DNA of 64,000 nucleotides from Jatrophihabitans sp. (GCA_036399055.1 DASWNX010000002.1:62001-126000); one strand, 5' to 3'; positions 11,996-20,821 are shown, counted from the first letter of the stretch. Notes: generated from the sequence alone by a model not told the origin. A program made the numbers and translations.

Positions 11996-12765
11996 CGGAG
12001 CGAAGCCGGCCCGATCGCGATCACACCCATAAGCTCTTCGCCGAACTGAGCACGCTGCAGCCGGGCAGCCCACGGCATCAGCAAGTCCGTGACGCGCTGG
12101 TGAAGATTCATCTGCCGCTGGTTCGCTATCTGGCACACCGGTTCACCGGTCGCGGTGAGCCGATCGATGACCTGCTGCAGATCGGCACCATTGGGCTGCT
12201 GCAGTCGATCGACCGATTCGAGCAGCAGCGGGGGCTGGAGTTCTCCACCTTCGCCACCCCGAACATCGTCGGTGAGATCAAGCGTCATTTCCGCGATCGC
12301 GGCTGGATGGTGCGGGTGCCACGCCGCTTGCAAGAGCTGCAGGCCGAGGTCGGCATCGGCGTCAACGAGCTGACCCAGCGCCTGGGCAGGGCGCCGACGG
12401 TGGCCGAGCTCTCTGCGCATCTACGGGTGAGCGCCGAGGAGATCATCGAGGCCACCGACTCCGCCCGCGCCTATTCGGCAGTGCCGATCGACGTGCCTCA
12501 CGCCATGACCGGCCGGACGATCGCAGACGGCCTGGTGGAGTCAGACAACGCTTTGGAGCATGTGGAATTGCGGCACGCGCTGCGCCCGGTGCTGGCGGGG
12601 CTGAACGAGCGTGAGCGACAGGCGCTGCTGATGCGCTTCGTGGAGAACAAGACCCAGACCCAGATCGCTCAGGTGCTCGGCGTCTCGCAGGTGCACGTCT
12701 CACGGCTGCTGAGCAAGACCCTTGCCGAGCTGCGCGACCAGCTGCCCGATGTGGGCCACGGCTGA
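11992..12765 (+). CDS. sigF: SigB/SigF-family RNA polymerase sigma factor
   Basis: This 257-residue group 3 sigma factor has region 2 (LVRYLAHRFTGRGEPIDDLL, GLLQSIDRFEQQRGLEFSTF), region 3 (ELTQRLGRAPTVAELSAHL), and region 4 with the helix-turn-helix TQTQIAQVLGVSQVHVSRLL. It would direct stress or developmental transcription when released by the adjacent RsbW-like protein. It is the last gene of the coupled sodN-phosphatase-anti-sigma-sigma run. Its TGA ends one base before the stop of the convergent membrane gene. The choice between the SigB and SigF names is conventional. Confidence 0.9.
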   Translation: MTERSRPDRDHTHKLFAELSTLQPGSPRHQQVRDALVKIHLPLVRYLAHRFTGRGEPIDDLLQIGTIGLLQSIDRFEQQRGLEFSTFATPNIVGEIKRHFRDRGWMVRVPRRLQELQAEVGIGVNELTQRLGRAPTVAELSAHLRVSAEEIIEATDSARAYSAVPIDVPHAMTGRTIADGLVESDNALEHVELRHALRPVLAGLNERERQALLMRFVENKTQTQIAQVLGVSQVHVSRLLSKTLAELRDQLPDVGHG

Positions 12766-13197
12766 TCAGCTCGGTTCGGCCGGCGGCTGACCGAAACGGT
12801 CCAGGGCCTGCCGCGAGGAGGGCAGCATCAACAGCGTCAGCACCGCGATCGCCACGATCAGGATCGGCGTCCCGACCAGTGGCCGACCGGCCTGGGCACT
12901 GAGCGAGTAGCCGACCGGCACTGCCAGCAACTGGACCAGGATCACCGGCGAGCGGGCGCTCGGACGCAGCCGCAGCAGCCCCCGCGCGCACAGGGCCAGC
13001 ACCACCGCGCCCAGCAGCGCGAAGCCGACGATGGCCACCGCGCCCCAGAGCCGGGTGGTGGTGCCGACGAAGGCCAACACCAGCAACGCCAGCGCGATGA
13101 TCGCCAATGCGCCGGCCTCCAGCAGCACCAGGGCAGCGGCCGCCCGGATGCCGCCTGGGGGCGGGCCGGCGGCCGGTTCGGCTGCGGTGTCAGACAT
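12766..13197 (-). CDS. four-helix membrane protein of unknown function
   Basis: This 143-residue protein has a Pro/Ala-rich N-terminus and four hydrophobic helices (for example ALVLLEAGALAIIALALLV and VAIVGFALLGAVVLALC), then a cytoplasmic tail. It looks like the small membrane proteins often found next to actinobacterial lipid-kinase or WhiB genes, but I do not recognise a named family. It starts at ATG 13197, inside a longer open frame. It abuts the sigma-factor gene tail to tail with no gap. Confidence 0.65.
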   Translation of the reverse strand: MSDTAAEPAAGPPPGGIRAAAALVLLEAGALAIIALALLVLAFVGTTTRLWGAVAIVGFALLGAVVLALCARGLLRLRPSARSPVILVQLLAVPVGYSLSAQAGRPLVGTPILIVAIAVLTLLMLPSSRQALDRFGQPPAEPS

Positions 13198-13298
13198 TGC
13201 AGCAGCGTATGCGAGCGACCGCGGCAGGATCGACACCCCGTAGTCGGGCGAGCCGGTCGCGAGGTCGCGGCAGCGGCTGATCGGCATCGGCGCAGCGG

Positions 13299-13304
13299 TA
13301 CAGT
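13299..13304 (+). promoter_or_regulatory. -10 box for a leaderless transcript (TACAGT)
   Basis: TACAGT is placed six bases before the GTG at 13311 and no ribosome binding site is present. Confidence 0.55.
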
Positions 13305-13310
13305 CAGGCG

Positions 13311-14231
13311 GTGCGAGTCCTGGTCATCTCCAACCCGCGCGCCACCGCCACCACGGTGCGCCAGCGGGACGTCCTCGTGCACGCGCTGGCCGCCGACGCC
13401 AAGCTCGAGGTCGAGGAGACGGCTAACCGGGGGCACGCCGCGGCCCTGGCGTGCCGGGCGATGCGCGACGGAGTCGACGTCGTGGTGGCCCTCGGCGGGG
13501 ACGGCACGGTGAACGAGGTCGTCAACGGCTTGCTGACCGACGGCGTGCATCCCGGCGTCCCCCGGCTCGGCATCGTGCCCGGCGGTTCGACCAACGTCGT
13601 AGCCCGCGCCTTGGGCCTGCCCAACGACCCGTTCGAGGCCACCTCCGTGCTGATCGACGCGATGAGCGCCGACCGGCGTCGGCACATCGGCCTGGGCCAG
13701 GCAGATGACCGCTGGTTCGTGTTCGCCGCCGGCCTCGGCTATGACGCCGCGGTGGTCGCCGCAGTGGAGGCCCACCGTCGGCGCGGGCGCACCTCGACCC
13801 ACGCGCTCTACGTCCGCACCGCCGTGCGGACGTACTTCGAGCAGGACCGGCGTCGCCCCGCCATCACCTTGGAGTTTCCCGACGGCAGTGTCGTGTCAGG
13901 CATCTACCTCGCGCTCGTGACCAACTGCGACCCGTGGACGTTCCTGGGCGAGCGGCCGGTGTCGCCCACTCCGCGCGCATCCTTCGACACCGGCCTTGAC
14001 GTCTACACCCGCACCCGGATGGGTGTGGCCGGCATCGTGTTATCAGCCGCGCGGATGATCGCCGCGCCGAACCGTCGCAAACGCTTCGGCTCCCGGATGG
14101 AGCACGACCTAACCGAATTCACACTGCGCGCCGAGCGGCCGCTGCCCTTCCAGGTGGACGGCGACGCCCTCGACGAACGTCAGCAGGTCCGGTTCCGAGG
14201 CACGCCGCGGGCGCTAGAGGTCTACGTCTGA
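13311..14231 (+). CDS. diacylglycerol/lipid kinase family protein
   Basis: This 306-residue protein has the DAGK catalytic-domain motifs: ISNPRA at the start, the glycine-rich ALGGDGTVNEVVNGLL near residue 62 and GIVPGGSTNVVARALGLP near 88. The YegS-like C-terminal beta domain ends FQVDGDALDERQQVRFR. Members phosphorylate diacylglycerol, sphingosine-like lipids or phosphatidylglycerol at the membrane face. M. tuberculosis Rv3218, beside whiB1, is the positional counterpart. Start GTG 13311 follows a leaderless-type -10. The stop is followed by an array copying the stop region. Confidence 0.85.
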   Translation: MRVLVISNPRATATTVRQRDVLVHALAADAKLEVEETANRGHAAALACRAMRDGVDVVVALGGDGTVNEVVNGLLTDGVHPGVPRLGIVPGGSTNVVARALGLPNDPFEATSVLIDAMSADRRRHIGLGQADDRWFVFAAGLGYDAAVVAAVEAHRRRGRTSTHALYVRTAVRTYFEQDRRRPAITLEFPDGSVVSGIYLALVTNCDPWTFLGERPVSPTPRASFDTGLDVYTRTRMGVAGIVLSAARMIAAPNRRKRFGSRMEHDLTEFTLRAERPLPFQVDGDALDERQQVRFRGTPRALEVYV

Positions 14232-14440
14232 TCGCGCGCGATCTGACGGCGCGCGGAGTCTGACGGCGCGGAGTCTGACGGCGCGGAGTCTGACGGCGCG
14301 CGGAGTCCGACAGCGCGCGGGTCTCACGGGGCGTGAAGTCCGACGGCGCGTGGGGTCTGACAGCGCGTGAAGTCCGGCGGCGCGTGGGGTCTGACGGCGC
14401 GTGAGACTCACGGCGCGTGGAGTTTGATGACGCGTCGATG
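14232..14440. repeat. degenerate 16-18 bp tandem repeat after the lipid kinase gene
   Basis: About ten copies of GTCTGACGGCGCGCGGA-like units follow the stop. The gene's own end (GTCTGATCGCGCGC) looks like the seed, so many copies repeat the stop trinucleotide TGA. Confidence 0.8.
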
Positions 14441-14650
14441 CTCCAGCCACGGCTAGACAGCGTCTAGATAAACCATCAGTGTCTACGGCCCGCGCCTGAC
14501 AACGCTGTCGATCACTGTGGGACAAGTGTCTACAACCTCGCTCTTGACGCCAATGGCCCAGCAGTTGATGATCATCACGAGAAATCAACTCCCCTGGCTG
14601 TGTTTTAGCTGTGCGAATGCCAGGCAGTTGTGGGAACTGAGCGTTTTGGA

Positions 14651-14677
14651 CTTGCCCTGTTGCTGAACCTGGGCAAG
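14651..14677. repeat. perfect 7-bp inverted repeat CTTGCCC / GGGCAAG
   Basis: CTTGCCC at 14651-14657 and GGGCAAG at 14671-14677 are separated by 13 bases. It could be an operator or a hairpin in the whiB1 leader. Confidence 0.5.
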
Positions 14678-14802
14678 GCTTGTAAGTGAGACCGGACGTC
14701 ACCGAAACAGGATTCTTGTCGTCCGCTGAACCACAGATCGTAGAACCGAGCCATGTGACACACGTCCGACGTGCCGCTTGGTCCTTGAACTAGCCGGTAG
14801 CT

Positions 14803-14818
14803 CGTGAAAGAATTCACA
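14803..14818 (+). promoter_or_regulatory. CRP-like binding site CGTGA-N6-TCACA
   Basis: CGTGA AAGAAT TCACA matches the TGTGA-N6-TCACA consensus at nine of ten positions and lies 67 bases before the whiB1 start. In M. tuberculosis the CRP protein Rv3676 controls whiB1, so the site is in the expected place. Confidence 0.6.
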
Positions 14819-14884
14819 AGCACCTGCTGCCAGGTTCAGGTTTGTCTGTCGGCAGTTTCCAAGCCAAGTGAGGAGAACGACTCC

Positions 14885-15136
14885 ATGGACTGGCGTCACC
14901 GCGCGGTATGCCGCGACGAGGACCCGGAACTGTTCTTTCCGATCGGTAACACCGGTCCGGCATTGATGCAGATCGAAGAAGCGAAGGCGGTATGCCGTCG
15001 CTGTCCCGTCATGTCAGAGTGCCTTTCGTGGGCATTAGAGAGTGGTCAGGACGCCGGAGTGTGGGGCGGCCTGAGCGAAGATGAACGACGCGCCCTCAAG
15101 CGTCGCAACGCCCGTGCGCGGGCCCGAATGTCCTGA
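14885..15136 (+). CDS. whiB1: WhiB1-type iron-sulfur transcription factor
   Basis: This 83-residue protein starts MDWRHRAVCRDEDPELFFP, has the four cluster cysteines C9, C37, C40 and C46, then the WhiB turn GVWGG and the basic DNA-binding tail ALKRRNARARARMS. It is nearly identical in layout to M. tuberculosis WhiB1, an essential NO-sensitive [4Fe-4S] regulator that binds the primary sigma factor. The ATG has AGGAGAAC 9-14 bases upstream. The lipid kinase lies upstream and pdtaS converges from downstream, as in the Rv3218-Rv3220c order. Confidence 0.95.
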   Translation: MDWRHRAVCRDEDPELFFPIGNTGPALMQIEEAKAVCRRCPVMSECLSWALESGQDAGVWGGLSEDERRALKRRNARARARMS

Positions 15137-15150
15137 AAGACCTGCGCATG

Positions 15151-16650
15151 TCAGCTGAGAGAGCCTCGCTCTCGCCGGCTGATCGGCACGCGCAGTGTCA
15201 CAGCAGTGCCAGGCTGAGTCGAGCCGCGACCGCTGAGCTCCAGGGTGGCGTTCAACTCCGCTTCCACCAACGTCCGGACGATCTGCAGTCCTAGCCGGTC
15301 GCTGCTGTCCAGAGAGAACTTCTCGGGCAGGCCGGCGCCGTCATCGAGGATGCGAACGGTCAGCACACCCCTGGCGCGCTCACCGAGGACTTGCACCGAT
15401 CCGCATCGGTTTCCGGCGAACCCGTGTTCCACGGCATTGCCGACCAGCTCAGTGAGAACCATCACAAGCGGTGTCGCCAACTCGGCCGGCAGCTGACCGA
15501 AGCTACCGCCGCGCCGCACCAGCACCCGGGCGTCAGAGCCGGCCACATCGCTCAGCATCGCCAGCAGCCGGTCGACCACCTCGTCAAAGGCGACCTCCTC
15601 ATCGATGGCCGAGGACAGCGTCTCGTGCACCAGCGCTATCGACGAGACCCGACGCATCGACTCCTCCAGCGCCGTGCGGGCCTCAGGATTGGCCACCCGC
15701 CGGGACTGCAGCCGGAGCAGCGCCGCCACGGTCTGCAAGTTGTTCTTCACCCGGTGGTGGATCTCCCGAATCGTGGCGTCCCTGCTGAGGATCTGCCGGT
15801 CCCGGCGGCGTAGCTCGGTGACGTCCTGCAACAGCACCAACGCTCCCAGCGATTCACCGCGCGGGTGCAGGGGAATCGCCCGGAACTGCACAATCGCGCC
15901 ACCGCCGTCGAGCTCGCGGCTGAGCGGATGCACGCCACTCAACGCCTCGGCGGTCATCTGGTTGAGGTCGGCGGCCTCGAACGGGTCACGGGCCAGTTCG
16001 GTGACCACGTCGCCGAACCGGGCGCCCAGCAAGTTGCCGGTGAGGCCGAGCCGGCGAAACGCCGACGAGCCGTTGGGACTGGCGTAAAGCACCCGGCCCT
16101 CTGCGTCCAGGCGCACCATGCCGTCGCCGACCCGCGGCCCGGCGCCCTCCTCGCGTTCCTTCGCCGGGCCCGGGAACTTGCCGGTGGCCACCATCGACGC
16201 CAGGTCGGCGGCACTTTGCAGGTAGGCCAGCTCCAGTTGGCTGGGGCTGCGCAAACTCGTCAGATTTCCGTCGCGGCCGAGCACCGCCACCGGCCGGTCC
16301 CCGAACAGGATAGGAATAGCCTCCCGCCGGATGGGAGTGTCGCCTTCCCAGTCCGGATCGGACTCGCGAAGGATCCGCGACTCGGTCAGCGCGATCTGCA
16401 GCGCCGCGGCGCGGTTTCCGTTCAGCCGCTCGCCGACCCGGTCGAGCAGATAGGCGGTGGCGCCGGTGGTGGGCCGGCACTGGGCGGCGCACAGGAACTC
16501 GCCCTCGTTCGCGGTGGGAACCCACAGCAGCAGATCCGCGAAGGACAGGTCCGACAGCAGCTGCCACTCCGCTACCAGCTGTTGCAGATGGGCAGTCTGC
16601 GGCTCATCAAGCTGCGTCTGGCTCGCGAGCAGGTCCGACAGTGCTGACAT
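15151..16650 (-). CDS. pdtaS: two-component sensor histidine kinase, PdtaS-like
   Basis: This 499-residue soluble kinase has an N-terminal GAF-like domain (about 1-150), a PAS domain (about 170-280, VRLDAEGRVLYASPNGSSA), and a HisKA_2 phosphoacceptor helix with REIHHRVKNNLQTVAALLRL near residue 295. The HATPase domain has N-box ELVGNAVEHGF and GLQIVRTLVE. It matches M. tuberculosis PdtaS (Rv3220c), which phosphorylates the antiterminator PdtaR in response to metals and NO. The cognate regulator is not here. No transmembrane helix is seen. It converges with whiB1 14 bases away. Confidence 0.9.
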   Translation of the reverse strand: MSALSDLLASQTQLDEPQTAHLQQLVAEWQLLSDLSFADLLLWVPTANEGEFLCAAQCRPTTGATAYLLDRVGERLNGNRAAALQIALTESRILRESDPDWEGDTPIRREAIPILFGDRPVAVLGRDGNLTSLRSPSQLELAYLQSAADLASMVATGKFPGPAKEREEGAGPRVGDGMVRLDAEGRVLYASPNGSSAFRRLGLTGNLLGARFGDVVTELARDPFEAADLNQMTAEALSGVHPLSRELDGGGAIVQFRAIPLHPRGESLGALVLLQDVTELRRRDRQILSRDATIREIHHRVKNNLQTVAALLRLQSRRVANPEARTALEESMRRVSSIALVHETLSSAIDEEVAFDEVVDRLLAMLSDVAGSDARVLVRRGGSFGQLPAELATPLVMVLTELVGNAVEHGFAGNRCGSVQVLGERARGVLTVRILDDGAGLPEKFSLDSSDRLGLQIVRTLVEAELNATLELSGRGSTQPGTAVTLRVPISRRERGSLS

Positions 16651-16806
16651 GGTGAGCTGAGCGTGCCACAGCCCTCGTCCGGATCAGTCAACTGGGCCCT
16701 ATAAATGCTGGGATTTGGTCGCGCGCGAGGGTCTTTGGCGATAGCGTGTCGACCGCTCGGCAAACCGATCGTGTACTACATTCCGACGGTCGACCTAGGA
16801 GGCGTC

Positions 16807-17043
16807 TTGTCCCATCCCTATAGGCATCGCTTATCACGCGGCGCTGCGATAGCAGCCGGCGTCTTGCTGGCCCTCCCAATCATCGCCCTGCTATGGGTGC
16901 CACTCTATGCCCGTAAGGGTCCTGAGTTGTGGGGTTTTCCCTTCTTCTATTGGTACCAGATGCTTTGGGTGATCGTGTGCGGGTTCTGCACCGCAGGCGC
17001 CTTCCAGGTCGTCCAGCGTGACCGCAAGCGAGGAGATCGATGA
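16807..17043 (+). CDS. DUF3311 small membrane protein (symporter partner)
   Basis: This 78-residue protein has two membrane helices (GAAIAAGVLLALPIIALLWV and YQMLWVIVCGFCTAGAFQVV) separated by YARKGPELWGFPFFYW, the pattern of DUF3311 proteins, which are nearly always encoded just before a sodium:solute symporter. The start is the TTG at 16807 because AGGAGG lies at 16797-16802; longer in-frame starts have no such site. Its stop overlaps the symporter ATG. It probably assists or stabilises the symporter. Confidence 0.8.
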   Translation: MSHPYRHRLSRGAAIAAGVLLALPIIALLWVPLYARKGPELWGFPFFYWYQMLWVIVCGFCTAGAFQVVQRDRKRGDR

Positions 17044-18737
17044 GCACCCTGGCGACTTCGGCCACCAGCCAGAGCGTGACCCTGGCCGCCGAGAAGGTGG
17101 ACGGCGTGGCCCTCGGGGTCCTGTTGTTCTTCTTCATCCTTGTGACCGTGGGCGGATTCTGGGCTGCCAACTGGAGAAAGGCCGACACCCCGCACAGCTT
17201 GGACGAGTGGGGCCTGGGCGGGCGCAGCTTCGGAACGGTGATCACCTGGTTCTTGCTGGGTGGTGACCTCTACACCGCCTACACCTTCATCGCGGTGCCT
17301 GCCGCGATGTTCGCCACCGGGGCCGTCACCGGCTTCTTCGCGGTGGCATACACCATCCTCATCTACCCGATCGTGTTCATCTTCATGCCACGCATGTGGT
17401 CGGTCTCGCACAGCAAGGGTTACGTCACGGCCGCGGACTTCGTCCGAGGCCGGTTCGACTCCCGATACCTGGCACTGGCCGTGGCGGTCACCGGCATCCT
17501 CGCCACGATGCCCTACATCGCGCTGCAACTGGTGGGCATCCAGGCAGTCATCGACACCATCGGGCTGGGCGGCAGCGGCAACGCCTTCGTCCGCGACCTG
17601 CCGCTGCTGATCGCCTTCGCCGTGCTGGCCGCTTACACCTACTCCTCCGGCTTGCGGGCGCCCGCCATCATCGCCTTCGTCAAAGACACCTTGATCTACC
17701 TGGTGATCGCGGTGGCCGTGGTCTACGTCGGCGTGCACATCGGCTTCGGCAACCTCTTCGACGCGGCCGAGGCCAAGATGGCCACCAAGAACCCCAAGAC
17801 CGGCGCCAACACCGGGGTGTTCGTGCCTGCCAGCAACAGCTACTGGGCCTACGCCTCACTCGCGTTGGGTTCAGCGCTGGCGCTGTTCATGTACCCGCAC
17901 TCGATCACAGCGGTGCTGTCGGGTAAATCGCGTAACGTGATCCGGCGCAACGCCACGATCCTTCCGGCCTACTCGCTGCTGCTGGCGCTGCTGGCGCTGC
18001 TCGGTTACGCCGCGATCGCGTCCAAGACTTCGGTCATCGGCAGCGACGGAAAGCCGAATCCGCAGTTGGCGGTGCCGCACTTCTTCCGCGAGGAATTCCC
18101 GAGCTGGTTCGCCGGCATCGCCTACTCGGCCATCGCCATCGGCGCGCTGGTGCCGGCCGCGATCATGTCGATCGCTGCTGCCAACATGTTCAGCCGCAAT
18201 ATCTACAAAGAGTTCCTGGCCCCTCACGCGACCCACAAGCAGGAGGCGCAGGCCGCCAAGTACACCTCTCTGGCGGTCAAGTTCGGCGCGCTGATCTTCG
18301 TGCTGTTGCTGGACAAGCAGAACGCCATCAACATGCAGCTGCTTGGTGGGGTCTGGATTCTGCAGACCCTGCTGGCGATCGTGGTCGGCCTCTACACCCG
18401 GTGGCTGCACAGGTGGGCGCTGTTGGCCGGCTGGGCCGTCGGCATGACCTACGGAACGATCACGGCTTACAACCAGAAGTCGGCTGTCACCCAGCACTTC
18501 GGCGGCTCGCTGGCGAACTTCCCGTTTACCGACACCAGGGTCTACATCGCCCTGACCGCGCTGGTGCTCAACATCCTGGTGACCGTGCTGCTGACCCTGG
18601 TGCTGCGGGCGATGAAGGCGCCAGAGGGTGTCGATGACACCACCTATGAGGACTACTACTCCGAGAGCGACGCCAAGGTGGCCGTGCTGCCGGGGACCGA
18701 GGGTGGCCTGCCGGTGCCCGGCGGGGTACGCGGTTAG
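17040..18737 (+). CDS. sodium:solute symporter (SSS family)
   Basis: This 565-residue transporter has about 13 membrane helices and the SSS-family core, including FLLGGDLYTAYTFIAVPAAM in helix 2 and AIAIGALVPAAIMSIAAANM in helix 8, where the Na2 sodium site lies. An N-terminal segment DEWGLGGRSFGTVITW is typical of MctP-type monocarboxylate symporters. It probably imports a small organic acid or amino acid with sodium. It is coupled to the DUF3311 gene by ATGA and followed by a strong terminator. Confidence 0.9.
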   Translation: MSTLATSATSQSVTLAAEKVDGVALGVLLFFFILVTVGGFWAANWRKADTPHSLDEWGLGGRSFGTVITWFLLGGDLYTAYTFIAVPAAMFATGAVTGFFAVAYTILIYPIVFIFMPRMWSVSHSKGYVTAADFVRGRFDSRYLALAVAVTGILATMPYIALQLVGIQAVIDTIGLGGSGNAFVRDLPLLIAFAVLAAYTYSSGLRAPAIIAFVKDTLIYLVIAVAVVYVGVHIGFGNLFDAAEAKMATKNPKTGANTGVFVPASNSYWAYASLALGSALALFMYPHSITAVLSGKSRNVIRRNATILPAYSLLLALLALLGYAAIASKTSVIGSDGKPNPQLAVPHFFREEFPSWFAGIAYSAIAIGALVPAAIMSIAAANMFSRNIYKEFLAPHATHKQEAQAAKYTSLAVKFGALIFVLLLDKQNAINMQLLGGVWILQTLLAIVVGLYTRWLHRWALLAGWAVGMTYGTITAYNQKSAVTQHFGGSLANFPFTDTRVYIALTALVLNILVTVLLTLVLRAMKAPEGVDDTTYEDYYSESDAKVAVLPGTEGGLPVPGGVRG

Positions 18738-18757
18738 CCAAGGCACACAGCACAAAC

Positions 18758-18800
18758 AAACGCCTGGCCCCCGGGTTGCGACCCGGGGGCCAGGCGTTTT
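18758..18800 (+). terminator. intrinsic terminator
   Basis: A 19-bp perfect stem (18758-18776 with 18781-18799) with a TGCG tetraloop ends in a short T-run. It closes the DUF3311-symporter operon. The stem is symmetrical with an A-run on the left, so it may also act on leftward transcripts. Confidence 0.9.
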
Positions 18801-18834
18801 CCATCACCTTGGCCGTGCTAGTCGGCTGACTCGG

Positions 18835-19050
18835 GCGGCCGAGCCAGTCAGCGGCCGCTGGTAGGCGCTCACACGGCGGCGGGACTAGTAGGCGGCCGCG
18901 CTAGTCGCCGCTCACTCAGTGCGAACTAGTCAGCGACCGCGCTAGTCGCCGCTCACTCAGTGCGGGCTAGTCAGCGGCCGCGCTAGTCGCCGCTCACTTG
19001 GCCGGGCTAGTCGGCGCTCACACGGCGGCGGGCTAGTCCGCGCTCACTCG
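18835..19050. repeat. 41-bp and half-length tandem repeats at the rsrA 3' end
   Basis: Two near-identical 41-bp units (from about 18892) and several degenerate shorter copies share CTAGTCGCCGCTCACTC. On the minus strand the copies repeat GAGTGAGCGSCGACTAG, which is the rsrA stop-codon region itself. The 306 bases between the symporter and rsrA hold only the terminator and this array. Confidence 0.85.
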
Positions 19051-19328
19051 GCTCGGTACTCCCGGTGGCTGGCGTCGTTAGCCGCCTGCTGCAGGCGAAT
19101 CCGAATCCGGGCTTTGAGGCTGCTGGGGGCGACGTCCCCGCCGCAGCTGCGTGCCACCAGCACCTTCACGTCCTGCTCGAGGCCGAACTGGCGCAGGCAC
19201 GGCGCGCAACCGTCAAGGTGGAGGCGGATCCGCTGCCGCACGTCACCGTCGGTCTCGTCATCGAGGTACAGATAGACGTCGGCGAGGACTTCTTCACAGT
19301 CCATGCCGCCGGGACCAAAGCCCGTCAT
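19044..19328 (-). CDS. rsrA: zinc-binding anti-sigma factor for SigR (mycothiol system)
   Basis: This 94-residue protein has the ZAS motif HLDGCAPC and the upstream cysteine of [17 protein letters not shown], the arrangement of RsrA/RshA. RsrA holds SigR inactive; oxidation of its cysteines releases zinc and the sigma factor. The ATG at 19328 overlaps the sigR stop (ATGA) and has AAGGAGAAC upstream. M. tuberculosis rshA lies at the same place relative to sigH. The C-terminus is followed by the repeat array. Confidence 0.92.
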   Translation of the reverse strand: MTGFGPGGMDCEEVLADVYLYLDDETDGDVRQRIRLHLDGCAPCLRQFGLEQDVKVLVARSCGGDVAPSSLKARIRIRLQQAANDASHREYRAE

Positions 19329-19942
19329 GAGTGTTCTCCTTCGGCGCTCTGGGACGTCGAGGTGGCTGTCTTGACCAGCCCACGCTCACGCGCGTAGTCA
19401 GCCAGCAGCACCTGAAGTTGCTTACGACCACGGTGTAGGCGGGACATCACGGTGCCGATCGGCGTGTCCATGATCTCTGCGATCTCTTTGTAGGCGAAGC
19501 CCTCGACATCGGCGAGGTAGACCGCGAGGCGGAACTCCTCCGGCAGGGACTGCAGTGCGTCCTTGACGTCGGAGTCGGGCAGGTGGTCCAGGGCTTCCAT
19601 CTCGGCCGAGCGCAACCCACTGGAGGTGTGCGATTCAGCCGCATGCAACTGCCAGTCCTCGATCGTGTCAGAGTTGGACTGCTGCGGTTGCCGCTGCTTC
19701 TTGCGATAGGTGTTGATGAACGAATTCGTGAGGATCCGGTACAGCCAGGCCTTGAGGTTGGTGCCCTCGTGGAACTGGTGGAAGGCGGCGAATGCCTTGA
19801 CGAACGTCTCCTGGACCAGGTCTTCGGCGTCGGCGGGGTTGCGGGTCATCCGCATCGCGGCGGCGTACAACTGGTCGAGAAACGGCAAGGCGTCACGCTC
19901 AAACCGGGCTCGACGCTCCTCGACAGTCTCCTCAGCCACCAC
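19325..19942 (-). CDS. sigR: ECF sigma factor of the thiol-oxidative stress response
   Basis: This is a close SigR/SigH relative with region 2 ([20 protein letters not shown]), the linker motif [20 protein letters not shown], and region 4 ending [20 protein letters not shown]. It directs mycothiol, thioredoxin and protease genes after thiol oxidation. I start it at the GTG pair 19942/19939, because AGGGGA lies 3-6 bases before and the protein then begins like Streptomyces SigR. The frame stays open upstream: ATG 19984 and ATG 20107 would add 14 and 55 residues, the latter matching the unstable long isoform SigR' known in Streptomyces. Confidence 0.93.
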   Translation of the reverse strand: MVAEETVEERRARFERDALPFLDQLYAAAMRMTRNPADAEDLVQETFVKAFAAFHQFHEGTNLKAWLYRILTNSFINTYRKKQRQPQQSNSDTIEDWQLHAAESHTSSGLRSAEMEALDHLPDSDVKDALQSLPEEFRLAVYLADVEGFAYKEIAEIMDTPIGTVMSRLHRGRKQLQVLLADYARERGLVKTATSTSQSAEGEHS

Positions 19943-20128
19943 AGTTCCCCTCGCCCGAAGCGCCGGACCGAAGGGGTCCGGCATCTGTGAGCTTACGGGT
20001 GCAGTCAGGCTGACGGGGTGCCCGGTCAGAGGTAGGGGGCCTCGCGGGGGTAGGCGATCCACTACGAGCACGGCTTGCTCCTTGACGGGCGTTTCCAGAC
20101 TCCCCATAACGCGGGGTTCGATGATCTG

Positions 20129-20156
20129 CAACGCGCACCCGTGCCGTATCCATTCC
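20129..20156 (-). promoter_or_regulatory. SigR-dependent autoregulatory promoter (GGAAT-N19-GTT)
   Basis: On the minus strand GGGAAT (20157-20152) is followed after 19 bases by GTTG (20132-20129), the SigR/SigH consensus. Transcription would begin near 20122, just before the ATG at 20107, so the induced message could carry the long sigR reading frame. Confidence 0.75.
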
Positions 20157-20166
20157 CACGGCTCGC

Positions 20167-20745
20167 TCAGATCAGGAGTCGGTCCCCGCGCGGCAGGTCG
20201 GGCTCATCCACATGATCGCGTTCACCGCCACCGCCGCCCGAGCATTGCGGGCACCACGGCTGCAGCCTGCGGTGGGTGGTGTGAGCCATGATCAGGTAGA
20301 TCATCGTGGCCTGGACCAGCGCCCACCCGATCCGCCCGGCGGCCCCGGTCAAGAAGTTCGACCCCACCAGGACGATCAGGTAGGGAACCATCACCCACGG
20401 GTTGCCGCCGGCGTGCGCCAAGCGGAAGCGGCGGCCGAACCGGGCGGCGATCTCGGCGGCATTGAGCGGCATCGAGGCCGCGCAGCGCTCGCACAGTCGC
20501 CGGTCGTGCTGCCGCATGAACAGCCAGGTGATGACCACGAAGGCAAGCAGCGCCAGCGAGGTGAGCATCGTCAGCGGCGTCGGCGTGATCGGCTGCACCC
20601 CCAGCGCGATGGCGCCCATGATGGCGACGCTGAGCAGTTGAGGCGCTCGATGTCCCCAACCGCGGGCCAGGCCGCCCGAATAGGACAGGCCGATGCTGTG
20701 GGTCAAGTGCGTGTCCGTTCCCCCGTGGCGGCCGACTTCAGCCAC
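20167..20745 (-). CDS. membrane protein with two CxxC pairs
   Basis: This 192-residue protein has about four hydrophobic helices and two cysteine pairs facing one side: CERC (near residue 85) and CPQC (near residue 170). The pairs suggest zinc binding or a redox-active pair. I do not recognise a named family. It lies just upstream of the sigR promoter in the same direction, so a role in thiol homeostasis is possible but only inferred. The start is uncertain: GTG 20745 is the longest; homologues would decide. Confidence 0.55.
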   Translation of the reverse strand: MAEVGRHGGTDTHLTHSIGLSYSGGLARGWGHRAPQLLSVAIMGAIALGVQPITPTPLTMLTSLALLAFVVITWLFMRQHDRRLCERCAASMPLNAAEIAARFGRRFRLAHAGGNPWVMVPYLIVLVGSNFLTGAAGRIGWALVQATMIYLIMAHTTHRRLQPWCPQCSGGGGGERDHVDEPDLPRGDRLLI

Positions 20746-20821
20746 CCATTCCGAAAGGCAAACCGCCTTTCTTTACATGGGGATCATCCGCTATCCGGCA
20801 ACTTGGGGCAACAGCCAACTG

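Larger units (their letters stand above)
14441..14884. other. whiB1 upstream region
   Basis: This is about 440 bases of AT-richer sequence without a gene. It contains a 7-bp inverted repeat (14651-14677) and a CRP-like site (14803-14818). TTGAAC at 14785-14790 and AAGAAT at 14808-14813, 17 bases apart, could be a weak promoter. Long leaders before whiB1 are common. Confidence 0.6.

Noticed and set aside
20743..20756. Second GGAAT near the CxxC membrane gene as a SigR promoter
   Set aside because: No GTT occurs 18-19 bases downstream on the minus strand.
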